The notes beneath the pieces are model-generated. The model made no database searches, had not been told where the DNA came from, and saw nothing but the letters and a program-made list of their open reading frames with translations. From Brugia malayi (taxonomy: Eukaryota; Nematoda; Chromadorea; Rhabditida; Onchocercidae), in NCBI RefSeq assembly GCF_000002995.4, contig NW_025062477.1, positions 5,800,649 to 5,864,648 on the forward strand: DNA of 64,000 bases, written 5' to 3'. The position numbers were made by a program, and so were the translations under genes. Below, in pieces: positions 41,507-54,842 of the stretch (within the stretch, counting starts at the first letter, position 1; each line of letters starts with the position of its first letter).

Positions 41507-44500
41507 ATGCCAACTACGGATTGTTTTTCTCATGAAAATGGTATGTTATTTTCATAGCAGTGATTCTGAGCTATTGTTTGCAAAGTGTATGATAGCTGAA
41601 ATTATAGCTCGATTTTGATCTGCATATTAGCTTTTCATTATTTACTAAATATGCAAGATAATGATGATAAAGGCTGTGCTAAGTGCTTTTTTCTTCGTTA
41701 TATGGGAATTTTTTTTTTTTTTTTGTTTCCACATGTTAATAGCTTTTTTACAGATGCAACAGATAAAAATGGGTCATGCACACAGTCAACAACACATCAG
41801 TAAGCTGTTTTAATTTAATATATAGAAATGACTCTTAAAATTAGAATTGAAGGACTACTTGTTGTGAGTGTGTTTTAGCCGTTCATATTTTGATTTTATA
41901 GAAACTGAAGGATTTGTCACTGCTTATTTCGTGCATTCATTCATAGTTTGGAAGAAGGGCTTATAATCATTTTTTGTGCTCTAACCATTTTTGTTAATGA
42001 AGCTAAAAGAGCTGCAGCTGTATGCGAGGTTTTGAACGTGTGTCACAATCCCGTTTTTGAACGAGTTTAATAATTAGTTTAAAATATCGAAGTAATTCTG
42101 TTCTTTCATACACGTCATGTCTCTCAAATATGAGCTGTATCCATTGCGAAATTCTTATTACATTTGGGAATTTTCGCTTAAAAAAAAAAAAAAAACTTTT
42201 CAAGACCAGTTTTATCCTGGAAGGATTATATTTAAATATTACAAACTTCGATTGAATTCCAGAGATTTACGTAGTGAATCGCAGGGAGATCCATTGTACA
42301 AGATGAGAAGAGGACTTTTTGGGCGAAGTGCTTCATATTTGCAGGTAAACAAATTTGTACTAATTACAAAATCGATACTGTAAAAGTTTTAGTGTTGACT
42401 TATTTTGTTAATTTTTTTCTCGTAAAGCATGATACTCGTGTGAGGCTGAAAGCAGTTGGCTAGTTATCTGAACACTTGTTTTCTATAGTCAAATATATGT
42501 TGATAAGACTTGTCTTGCTGTTTGAACCATCGTTTACCGTATCTGCTGATAGAAGAAATAAGTTTTATGTTTGATTGTTTATAAGCCTTGTGCAGAGAGA
42601 TTCGGTGTGCTTCATATTCGATGCATCGACGGTGTTGTCTAAAAACTAAACATTTCCTGTAAATTATTTTAGGGTGACTCAGAAAGCAGTCAAAAAAATG
42701 GAGCAAATGAGGAGTCGTCAGGTATCATTTTCAGAATTCAGAAAGAAAAACTAACGCATCCAGAGCATTTTCTTTTGCCACTGTCAAAGCGGCAGATGTT
42801 ATTAGATTATTGCAGGAAGTAAGGAGAAAGTGAGCGAATCAGACAATAATAGTTTGCATGGACCGATGGAAGTGGACATTGAAAATGCAGGAACGACGAT
42901 CAGTGTAGGCAAGGATGTAGTATGTATTCATTTCAAATTGCAATAAATAGTTATTTATTCGATGGGAGTTGCATTATTTTTCGTATTGAATTCGTTTTCT
43001 AAAGTCGTCTTTGACTACCATAACTTTATGTTATATGAGCTTTCTTTGACTTAAAAAGATATAAAGATAAATATTATTGCTTTAAAAACATAATAAATGT
43101 AGAATTAATGCTGGTCTAATGTTTTATCGAATTTAAGAATTTAAACAATTCTTCTTTAAGACTGAACCAAGCAGTTCGGTTGTCAATGAACAGAAAACAG
43201 ATGATGTAGATATAACTAGAGATCAAAAACATCTCTCAGACGCTACAGAGCGAAATCAAAAGAAGGACATTGAATTCGAGAAGGGGTACTAGTTCTTTCC
43301 CGTGGACATTTGTCATTTTTGTTTTCTTCTTGTTTAGTTATTCCTGTCGTCAATTATTTCTTATTTAATTATTCAATTTAGGCGAAATGACACAGACCAA
43401 ACTCAGATGGGCACAGTAACAACTATAACAACAAATACGGAGGTAAATGATGAACTTTTTAGTAATTAATTGAGGTTTCTATAATTTTTTTTTCTATTAA
43501 AGTTTTGCAACCGTTAATTAATTTCTATAATTTTTGTAACCAATTGAAAAATGTTATTTTATGGATTTATTGTCATTTTGAAATTGGAATACCTTATCTC
43601 AGTTCAGCTCACTATCTCATTTCAGTTTTTCATACCTGCACTTTATTTATAAGAAAATTCATTTTGATTATTCTTTATCGCTTAGTCTTTTAGTGCATAT
43701 TTGAATTGAAAGGAGAGTCCATTGAAGAAAGTCATATTAAAATTCATAAAGAAGAGAGCAGTGTTTCCGTTGTAACTGGAACTGATGGCGGTATAGAACA
43801 TAATGTAAGTGAAAGGAACTTCATATGTTGTGATATTTTTATAGTCTGTAGCAAAACAAATACTGTTTCATATAATTCTTAGCCTATTTCTACTTTATAT
43901 GAAGACGGATTATGAAAACAGCTAGCATATTATGATTGAAATATCAATGATTCCATATATTTTTTATCTGTTTTATTCAGCAGAAATTGTAATTAAGGAA
44001 GGAAAAAATGACAGTTCAATTCCGGATGAAGTGACAACACCAGTCACTGAAACAGATGGTTCAAATGGACCAGAAGGTACATCTGATGCTGAGGCAAATG
44101 ATGCAATTGCTGAAGAAGCTGGAAAAGTGAAATTAATTGGGAAACTCCCAAAAAGTAGAAGCAAGGAACAAAAGGATGTTGGGATTGCTCAAGAGGTAGA
44201 ATCGCTTATGTTTACTTAATGGAATACATGTTTCTAGTGAATATAAATGAAAATTATTAACTGCCATCTCTCATTTGCGATAATTTAACAATTATTGAGT
44301 ATGTTTCAGACCCCAACCAGGAAATCTGCACGAAGTTGCAAAAGACCTAATTCTCACACTGTTGCTGTTGCTAATCAAGCAAATGCAGAAACTAAAGAAT
44401 CAGAAGAAGGTAGTGACGGTAATTCTGCCAACGAACGACGTAAAAGTTTGCGTACTCGTAAAACTGATGTTTCTAATGAAACAGTTGCTGTGAAGAATGA

Positions 44501-47500
44501 ACCAGGGGCAGCGGAGCGACGGAAAAGTTTGCGTACACCTAAGAAAGTAGTTGCTACGTAAGTTTTATGAAGTTTTTTACCTAAGAAAAAATGTTGAAAT
44601 CGTCAAGGCAATCAAATGTTGTAGTTATGATTTGAAATTGCGGATATCTCACCACTTTTCATGTGCATTATAAAATAGCGGTTAGAGATTTTCATAGCTC
44701 GTTTGATGACCCAAAGGTAATGCTTTCTTATTTCATGATAGTACTGCATTATCGCAATACAGCTATGACAACATTAATTCCTGAAGTATTTGTTTTAATA
44801 GAAAACTAATTGATTTATTTAAATTTTAAGTAGCCAAATTTCATGAAGGATGGCTGAAATGCTTGTGTTCTCAATAAAACTGTGTAACGCAATCTTTTAT
44901 TTTTCATTAGTAAGGAAGAAAATGTTTTAATCAGTTCTTCTGCAGGTCAACTCCTACTGTTAAAGTCATACGTCGTGATAAGAAGATAGAGAAGGTGAGC
45001 TATTTATTGATAGATCATCGATTTTGTTAGCAAGTAATAATTAGAAGCAAAGTTTGTGAATCCGGTATTTCATTTTCAGCATAGGAATATGTTGTTATGC
45101 CCTATAGATTTAAATTTTTGTGGAAGATGGTAAGGTATTAATTATTAGTTTCCAGAATATATCGGGATCAGAATCAACTGATGAAAAAACTACGACATCT
45201 GGAAGAAATGGCAAAAAAAACGGTATGGAGAAAACTTTATGATTTTGAATTTAATTAAGAAGGTGCTATAAGGGAAACTGGAAGTTCTTTAACGGCGATT
45301 CTCTTAAACAAAAAAAAATTGTACATGATTTCTAGCTCCAAGTACAATAGTTGGATCGAGATCCGCTCAAAAATCTACAAAAAAAGAAACAGGGAAGAAA
45401 CATGATCGTACAAGTGAATCGGATAAGGATCCATTCAGTATTGATAACAATTTTGATAATCATCCAGAACCGCTACGAAATATTCAGGTGAAAATTTTAC
45501 ACTTGTTGTTTTATTTATATCTAAAAATCATCAGCTGATAATTATATTTTCAAGAATTTATGTTACCCATGCTTCAAAAATACTAACTACATTACTGATC
45601 AAACTATTCCACTTTAGCAACCACTATTTTGGCTTACCAGTTGTTTAACTTTTGCTTTAACTGATCGGTATCCCTCTCTTTTATTGAATTTCCACTTCCA
45701 ATTTTGATTACTCTCTGATGTTTTGTTCTTTGATAAGCTGTCGAGCTAATATTTTTAGAAAGCAGTGTATGAATGCTACAGTTTATAATTTTTTGTTTGT
45801 ACGTTTATATGTGGATGCGTGCACCATGTCAGTTACCTAAAGGTTTTGTTCTAGTCCTTCTTTATGGTAAATTTTCAGATGGAACGTCAGTCTTTTGGAG
45901 GATATAAATTCACGAAATCTCCGGAAAAAACGCCTGCATTGTTAGTTTATTTGTTTTGTTGTTTAGAAGGAGATGAGAAAACCGTATGAAATAGCTTGAT
46001 ATACCTTCTTCATCTCTCTTTCATAACAAAATCTTTTAGACGTTATCAGAAAACCGAACAAACAGCTAATGAACGGCGATCCAATCTTATTGGCTTGCTC
46101 CCACATCAAGAGGTATTTTTAGCGCAATATCCGTGATGGTTTAGACCATTTTTTAGCTTGTTTCATTTCTATAGGATTTTGCTGGATTTATTTTGCTTCT
46201 TATTGATTGATTCGGTATTGCAAGAAACTAGTGAATATATTGCTGCCAAATTATGCTCAGCCTCCTGACTTCTCTTTACAAGATTCATTTCAAATAATTG
46301 TCATTTCTTCATTTGTCATATTTTATCACTTTTGGACCTTCGTCCCGACCATTACACCATTACTGCAATTTTTCTTTACGAACCATAAAATATTGCTGTA
46401 TTTTTTTTTATCTTTTTATATTTTAATAGTATATTTTAATTTTAGGTCACTACTCATAAGTCACTTTCTGAATTGACACTAAGCTCAGGTCGAGTTGCAA
46501 TGACTTCCTCATTAAAGAGGTTGTTGTTCTTTGAAACCGTTTTTTTCGTAGTCTTTTTTTTTTTTTTCTTTCATTAGTTGTTTTCTATGGTTTTTTGATT
46601 GGTGTATTATTATTGATTCTATTGCTTACATTAAACGAAGCTTTTTTCACAAATTAAGGACATATAAAGAGTTGTATTTGCAGAAAGACGAAATCTATGG
46701 GCGGTGAAGTTTCAGAACCAGCTGGAAGTTCGAACGTAGATGGATCAATGAAACAGGATGATAATAAAGTAAGACTTTCATATTGAGGGATTTATAAGAA
46801 CGAGAATTGGTATAAAAGTGTTAAAGGAATCCTGGAAATTTAGAGTAACCCAACTGTAGAAAAAACGAAGATATTCAAGGCTCATTTCTTTTGAAAAAAA
46901 CTTGACACATGATCAATGAAAATATGAGGATTTAGATCAGAAATTGAGGCTAGAGCAAGGGCGCTATAACCTTTTTAGTTTTAGTTCAGTGGTATCACTA
47001 AAATATTAAATCACTAGCGAAGATCAAATGCTATGTAGAATTTCAACTTCTGCAGAGTCTGCAGAATTTGAAATTATCCGAAGGGTTCCTTGATTTTATC
47101 GTATTTAAGCAGCGGCCCAAAACCGGAAACCGATCGGAAGAGAAACAAGCAAACTCAGCATACAATTTTCAGTCATCACCGAAACAACGGAAACGTAAAA
47201 TGTCGGTTTTTTTTATCGTTATTACACAGTAATGGTGATTTTGATGTACTGTGATAAGTTACCGTTGTGCGAAAAATGTCAGATTGTACTAAGTTACGAA
47301 GCTACATGGATTAGTGCGCTTCTGTCATAAATCTAGTACCGAACTTTTTATTAGATATCGCGTTATGTAATCAGCAAAAGTTTATTGTTTGCCCATTGTT
47401 TTGTCTGTTTCCTGTTATCTCCAATGCAGTTTGTTTTTGTCATACCAGCTAGCAGTATAATTCATAGTTTAAAGAAATTCAAGTAAGTTACGGAATTATT

Positions 47501-50500
47501 GCTATTGAACAATCATGGTTGTATGCTGGACAAGGCAAACGAATGTTAAGTTTTATCATCTGCAAACAAATAAGTCCTTAATATTTCATTGTATGGAGGA
47601 TGGTATCTTACATCAAAGTTATCCAGTTGATATTCGAGTAACTGCGATTATGCCAACTGAATTCAAGCTGAGTTTTCGGTTCGATGTTGACCTAAGGTCA
47701 TCTCATGATATGACGAGTCTGAAAGTTCATTTTCTAAATGTAATTTTTTTAGAACTGACACATCTCCAGCAATAACACCAAAAAGACCGCCGAAAATGAT
47801 ATTGCCGGAATTGTCAGCATTGGAACAGCTTGAAGCAGATCACCGTCCCAATGAACATGCTGCATATAATGTCGGTACACGGATATATGCACTATGGGAT
47901 CGCTTGTATTATCCGGCTCGAATATCGGCGTTAGTACTTCAATTTCGGAACAGTGGGAAAATTTGCATTAGTTGTCCAATTTGAATACAAATTAGTTGTA
48001 ATTAAAATATTTGAAAATGCGCATATGTTTGAACTGGTTTCGATTGTATGCAATTGTAATGTTAGATATTTATAAACTAATTGAAAGTCTCAAGAATTGC
48101 TAAATTCTTTTTAAGCAAAAAATATAACTTTTATCAGTTTCTACCATTTGTAGTGAACCGGATGCAAGTGGTCGTTATGAAGTAGTCTTTGCTGAAGATG
48201 GTGCCATACGTAAACTAGTAACAACGGGCATTATCCCGTTATGTAACCTTGTTGCTGGCCGAAAGGTGATGTGTTAATCTTTATATTTTTTTTAGTATTT
48301 TAAGGGAGTTTTGGATTATGAAATTATAATTCACCGTGTTGTTGTTCTTATTAGTGTTTAAATTAGACCTCCAAAAAGATGCGCGTTGTATTTCTAAAAC
48401 TTCCAATTTTTTGAGAAAGCACGATTATACAGTAGTGGACGTATGTTCGTAACGCGTATGTTCGTATAATTAAATGAAAACTATTGTGAGTGGGATTTAG
48501 ATTTTGTTCTAATTATCACGATGACTTTTGTAGTGTTTGACAAGAAACGTGAAAGATGATGAAGAGGTGCTCGAAGAAGTGGAAATCGTTGAGGCACCTT
48601 CAAGTAATGATGCACAAAACTGGATGGAAGCTATATTCACTATTAGAGATACCAACAATGAAAATACAAGCAAGTAGGTGTCATTCTAGTTTCAACCAAA
48701 ATAATGAGAGATACTGTTACTTTGTTTTTGGTCTTTGGTCGCATCATATCAGTATCACCTATTGTACTGTAGGTTATGGTTGATGCGATAAGGGTATGGG
48801 TAATGTGATAACGAGATGTTTTGTTGCTATAGTAATAAAGAAGGGCACAAATTGGTTAATGAAGATTAGGCTGTGCAAACTGTCGACATACTAACAACTA
48901 ATTTATTAAGCAAGGTGATATGATAATATCATTATTATTCTTTCTAGGAAGGATGCAGTTATAATAATAAGATGCAGATGTAATAGTAATATTTATTGTT
49001 ATTAGCTGATGTCGAATGAATCATAATAAAACGGCTATTATCTGTTTGCTGTGTGAAAAGCGAATAACATCCTTCGTTTGCAGATCATCATGGCAAAAGT
49101 TAGTGGTAGATAGTAATCAAGCGAAAGCATTGCAAGTAACAACAGTTAATACGGTGCGTGATGTCAATGCCGGTATGTTTTAACTTTCTGTCGAATTTTA
49201 ATATGGCCTCTCTTGCAGGATGTCGTTGCTGGTTGTAAAAATCTTACGAACTTTGGATAGATGAATGAGTTTTTGTATCTTGTATTTTTTAATTGGAGCT
49301 TCAAATTTGGTTTTTCATTATTTCTTTATGTAAAGTATATTAAATTTCAAAATATACAATTTGGCTGTATGAAACTTTGGTCTTAATTTTTCAGTTGATT
49401 TTTGGAGTTTTGAATGGAATTTTAAAGTATTTAAAATAATTCAGATAATATCGCATCAACTGAAGGACGACGTAGTCGAGCCGCTCGCCACACTGCTGTT
49501 TATAGTACCAACGTCACTCCCGTTATGCCAACAAGAACTGCTCGTCGACATTCCTCTACAAGTATCTATTAGTATAAATTATTTAGTTTAAAAAAATTTT
49601 AAAAATTTAGTTTAAAAAATTAATTTCATGTTAATAGATTTTGCATAGGAATATTCGATATATGTATTGCATTATTTTACAGCTGGAAAAGAGACCCCAA
49701 AACAGCATACCATTCCATCAAAGACGTCGTCATTGAAGGGCGATGAAGCACTTCTTGAACCAGAAGAGTTGCAGGAGCAACAACATGAATCTTCATCTAC
49801 GAATGGATCAGCTAAAAAAGGTAACTTCAGAAGTGGGATGCAGATATTGTGCTGTATTACTATCTTTTTTAATATTTGCAAACAGAGAAAAATGAAAAAA
49901 AAAAAAAGGAAGAAATAAATATTGTTCTGCAATTACAATTTGTTAAGTATAATTTAAATAGTAGCATAAACAAACATATGAATGAGAATTTTTGTATCCG
50001 TTTTGTTATTTCCTGATTACTGAATTTGTTTTTCAAGCACTGGATAAAATTTTTGACGGTATAACATTCGTGGTAACGTCAGCGTTACGTAAAAACCGTG
50101 AAGGTGAACAGGGATTTAGCAAAAAAGAAATACGTTGCATGATCGAAAATGGTGGTGGAAAAGTGATCGATGATGTTATGGTTTGTTAATTGTTATTTTT
50201 ATTTTGAAATGTATAAAATAGTGCTATATTTCATAATATCCAGTATTTTTTGAGCCAGTTCTAGAAATTTCAGAAATTACCTCAGGGTAAACCGATATAT
50301 CTGATCGCTGATACCCACTATCGTACCCATAAATACCTCACAGCATTGGCACGCTCCATTCCTTGTGTCAGTAATCAATGGATCAGTGACTGTGCTAAAG
50401 AAGTAATAATTTAAAATTTAATTTATCCAATTTCCTGATTTCTCACTGTGAACTATATTATATTGTGTCCTTGATGTACAGTTCCTGCTTAGTTTTTTGT

Positions 50501-51422
50501 CAAATTATGAGCTGATCAATTCTACGGCTATTTACCTATTAGGTGATTAACCAATATTTATTTTTTTATACTCAAATTTATTTTATACTCAATTCTTTAT
50601 TTATTTTATACTCAATATTGTTGAGCCTTCACTTTGTTAAGAAGGCTAAAGAACTGCCATCATTAATGAACTTTATTTCGTGTTATGATTATAATCACTT
50701 CATCACTTTTCTTTTTTTCCAGAATAAGTTACTGGATCATATGAAATATATGTTGCCTGCAGGAGTATCTCTTCTTACTGGCGATATGAGACCATGGTGA
50801 GTTTTTTTTTTTTTCTTTTTTGAAATTTTTATGTGTTGTTGACATTTTCTGTGTATTTTAGGCACTCAAATAACGGCACTTTGTTATCAGGAAAGCGTGT
50901 TTTCATTTCTTCAAATAACGTATTCTACGATATGCCAAACTTTTCACAAATTTGGACACCTATTATCAATCATATGGGCGGCACCGTTGTACCGGTAATT
51001 CCAGAAGGTAATTTCAAGTTTTTTTTTTTTTTTTTTTTTTAAATATTATCGAAGAAGAGAGGGACAGTTCACATCATATTTAATAAAAGGAAAAACTGAT
51101 GCTACTAACATTGCTTTTAGAAGGGTTGGATATTTTATTGACGGATGCTAGTTGCACTGAGGAAATTTTGAATGTTGCTCGATCGCAGGGAGCTACAGTC
51201 GTTTCATCGGAATGGATTATCCAAGTAAGCTAATAAATTATGGTCTTATTAAATCTATAGCAATCTCAGTAAATCTATAGAATCTTATTTTAAATTCTTA
51301 ATAATATTCTTAAATTTTTAGTATTAAATCTTTTTCGTTTCTAGGCAATCATTCATGGAAGCTTGCCAGCACCCGAAGCACATGAACGTTTTCAGTACGA
51401 TTACAATGACGCATGCTCTTGA
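41507..51422 (+). CDS. hsr-9: 53BP1 / HSR-9 homologue: Tudor and two BRCT domains
   Basis: Chromatin reader in DNA double-strand-break signalling and end-joining choice, homologous to human TP53BP1 and C. elegans HSR-9. Exons: 41507-41540, 41754-41799, 42263-42344, 42673-42721, 42816-42919, 43161-43285, 43382-43442, 43694-43804, 43998-44195, 44310-44557, 44946-44994, 45156-45222, 45336-45487, 45879-45940, 46040-46112, 46446-46519, 46684-46768, 47110-47201, 47753-47929, 48154-48265, 48534-48673, 49084-49172, 49445-49561, 49683-49820, 50038-50180, 50274-50402, 50723-50796, 50862-51007, 51121-51224, 51345-51422; 3159 nt, 1052 residues. Residues 1-570 are disordered, Ser/Thr/Glu-rich, with two copies of RRKSLRT. 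The Tudor region starts [19 protein letters not shown] (about 610) and its second half is near 690-740. The first BRCT begins near 833. The second (944-1052) has the 53BP1-type [13 protein letters not shown] lead-in, [12 protein letters not shown] and SSEWIIQ. Nuclear. The exon 9 acceptor (AATTAAG) is weak but the only in-frame choice. Confidence 0.94.
50557..50614. repeat. Three tandem copies of a TTTATACTCAA unit
   Basis: TTTTATACTCAA-type units repeat three times with variable T-rich spacers in an HSR-9 intron. Confidence 0.7.
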
Positions 51423-51525
51423 AATGTTCCTGATTGTAGTTTCGTTCCTCATTTGTGTTGTTGCAGTGGATGTTTTAAACTTTTAATGTCTAAGATAAGT
51501 TTTAAAGAATTCATATGTGGCAACT

Positions 51526-51531
51526 AATAAA
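51526..51531 (+). terminator. Polyadenylation signal of HSR-9
   Basis: AATAAA 104 bases after the HSR-9 stop codon, a usual distance. The next splice-like acceptor lies 80 bases further on. Confidence 0.55.
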
Positions 51532-51605
51532 GTAAGACATTTTTAATTGCTAAAGAAAAATTTGAAAATATTTTCGTTCATTTCTTTTTATAATGATCTT
51601 TACAG

Positions 51606-52071
51606 TTCTTGGTGGCATTGCCACATTTGCATATTTAGCTACTATCCTTTTTGTCGCTAATGTTAATATGTTTCAGTAAGTTTTATTTAGCTGAAACTTA
51701 GCGAAATATATATATGATTGTTGTGATTTTTCGTCTTTTTCTTTCTTAAATTTTTGTTCATCGACTTTCAAATTCTAAATTTATTTCTGGTTTTTTGAAA
51801 AGCAGTAAAGATTATTGCAATTTGCATTGTTCGGTAAGGATTATATTTTATGCCCTCATTATTATTTGATTTGGCATAGCGTTGATCAGTAAGTCGTTTT
51901 GTATGAAAATTATTTATATGCGTTTTTCTAATCCGTAATTTTAATAGAAATATTTTTTTGTAGATTTTAGCGGAAATGTTATCCTTTGGCATTGTATTGG
52001 TCATCGCCAATTTTGCGCTTATTTCACAATGCATTAATTTCATGTTTACATCTACATTAATGCTATACTAA
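51606..52071 (+). other. Cryptic exon-like segments, possible small membrane protein
   Basis: Three segments have less AT-rich composition and good splice edges. 51606-51675 follows TTTACAG and ends at CA|GTAAG. 51806-51833 (or from 51803) ends at TCG|GTAAGG. 51964-52071 follows TTTTTGTAG and ends in TAA. Joined in one frame they encode hydrophobic stretches such as LGGIATFAYLATILFVANVN and SFGIVLVIANFALISQCINF. I could not find an in-frame ATG before the first segment, and I do not recognise the product. It could be a small gene downstream of HSR-9, a gene remnant, or chance. Confidence 0.25.
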
Positions 52072-54798
52072 CGTGTTTTAAAATATGCTATGAAGAAAAG
52101 GAAAAAATGTTATTCCAACGGTGCACATGCAATGTCTACCTGTTGTCTTCTAACATTTTTTTCCTAAAGTTAATTTTATCGATATGATTGATTCATTGTT
52201 TTGTAATCTTAAAGAGTGTACACTGTGGGATTTGTTTACAGTAGAATGGAATCTTTTAGGCTTTTAAGCTATATTAAGTTCGTTGTTTTGTGTCAAAACA
52301 ACAACCACAACGCTTTATGTAGTCTGCGGGCAGAGTAAGCTGTTAAAATTCTAAATAGAAATTGCTAATAGTTGGTGTTTTTCGGTTATTCTAAAGCAGA
52401 GACAAACAATGAAAAACTATTATATTGAGCTACTATTTTCAAGGTGTTTGCATAATATTTTTATTTAAAATAAGAAGGTTCATTAGTTGGCAAATATTCA
52501 TTGCTGAATGATGTAAGTGATATATCTGTGAATCCGTTAATATGTTTTATCTTCAGAAATTTCCGATTCTTGTTTTTCATCTCTTTCATTCATTGTATTT
52601 CACGATAAAAATCTATTGTCATCATCGAGTGTTTGTTTCTTTTCTGACTTACCGGTTTCATTTTTCGGTTGCAAACTGATGTTTTGTCTAAATTTCTCTC
52701 ATCGCTTTGAACGAAATGAGAGAGAATCGCTTTACCAAAGAGGAAAAAAAATGACATAGTTTATTTTTTTGTTTCTTGATGCTTCATTGCTATCAAGAAT
52801 TATTATGTGTGGGAGAAAGTGATAAACTGGTAAACTATCATTTGAACAAGTCATTATAGAGGGGAATATACAAGGTGAGCCATGAAATGAATGTTTCAAT
52901 CGATGTGACAATTTTAGGGTTTTGATGTGAAATGTGGGTTTAGTTTAAATTTGTTAGTATGGTGGGTAATTATCGCTAGGCGTTTGGGAACAATAAGATA
53001 ACGAAATGGCAATAAAATCATTTCCATCTCCATTACCTTTGACACTTTACATTTCCCGATTGCTTGTTTATCTTTATTGACGAGTACGGTTGCAATGAAT
53101 TGCATCAAGTTTTGATAGTTTGGTATTTTGTTTTATATATTTGGGATAGTATTACTGATTAAATGTGATTGTATTTCAGATACTTCTTAATCATGATGGC
53201 GCATGCGACAGTGGCGCACACATGATTTTGGTTTTAAGATATAGCAAGTAATGGTAGATATGATTTCTATTTTTCGATATGTTTTTACAAGATTCTTGAC
53301 AAATAGTTCGTCGTTTTCCATTATTGCTTCATATGATTTGGTTATAATGTTAAAACGGAAAGTTTTCTCCTGTAATTTTTCATGTTTTAAATTTTGAAAT
53401 TTCCAAAAAGAAAAGAAAAAGAAAACGGCCATTGCTTGAATTACTTTATGTGTAGCCAAAATTTTTAAAGATTCTTAATTTTTTTCTTGTGAAAATTAGC
53501 AGAAATTCCGTTTGTTTTTTGTTTTTTACTTATGTTCTTTATACATTCTTTACTATTATTGATTGTGTTGTGAAAAAATAGATGAACAAAGCATTTCTTT
53601 CATTTCACTGTGAGATGTTGATGAGATGAAAACGGGTACATTTCTCGAGTAATTTATTTTTTTTGTTTTTAATATCTTTGTTGTTGTTATTCAAGTTTAA
53701 ATTTATCGTTTAATTTAACTATTTTCATTTTATCGTTGTTTGTTTGTTTATTTTACCAATTGTTAGATAATTTTTGTCTTCTAAGATTATTAATAATTCA
53801 TGTTCTTTACATTTAATCAATGATTAGTTTTATTTTTCTTTTTCTTCCAAAGATTATCCATTTCCCGTTCATATTAATTTCTTTTTTATTTGCTTAATGT
53901 ATAATGTATTGGGATAAAAGCTTGCTCGTCGCTCTTCTTTTTTTTTTTCCTTTTTTTGTTTAAATATGATTGGATTTTCCAGCATATTTACTTTCTGATA
54001 TGGGAAGAGATATATTGATGTCCAAGGTGACCTAGATATTTTTTCTTTTATTTATTAATTTTTTTTTTTTTAATTCATCTTATAGTTTTATGAAGAAAGA
54101 CAGATTGATGAAAAGATTTGCAGATTTACTATGAATTAATTACGCTAAAGGTTGCAGTTGCCCGATTGAATTTTGCTTTAATTTAGTAGATTTATTGTAA
54201 ATATAGAAAGAAATACTATAATAGGGAGGATAACGAAATAGTACAGTTTTAAATGTGATCTTTAATATTATCATATATTGCCGTTCTTATCATATTTATG
54301 CTAACGACATTCCAACTGTAATTAAACTGTTCGTCTGCAATTAACCAAATCGATATATGGTAGAATATATTCTGTTAAGTTTTAAACAATCTAAGATAAC
54401 CATTCAATATGATTTCTCTTGATTAGTGGTTGAATTGTGATGTTGTATATTGGAAGGTTTTTCGAGAAGCAATGTTTCCATAATTAAAAGGTCTGGCATA
54501 TTGACTCATTGAAGATTTTTTATTTTTGTGATTCTGAGTTGAAATTCCACTAAACAAATTAGTCATATATTTAAATTATCATTTTGATTTGGGACTTATT
54601 ATTTTTCTCATTAGTTTCTGAAATAATTTCTTGTTATTGGAACTATTTGATTATCTGTTTGCATTGGACTGTTTTGGTACTAACGAAAGGATATACCTGA
54701 ACGATAGATGTTTACTGTAGTTCTAGGTATTATCTTTTAACATTCGGTAGTATTTCTTTGCTATTTTTCGTTTTGTTTCTGTTTTACGTTTGCATATG

Positions 54799-54842
54799 AC
54801 TTTACATTAATTCTAACTAAAACTTTACATTAATTTTAACTA
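54799..54842. repeat. Tandem duplication, 23-base period
   Basis: ACTTTACATTAATTYTAACTA occurs at 54799-54819 and 54822-54842 with one mismatch. Confidence 0.8.

Noticed and set aside
53187..53459. 90-codon minus-strand frame downstream of HSR-9
   Set aside because: Phe/Lys-rich with no motif and no splice context; weak compared with chance in AT-rich DNA.
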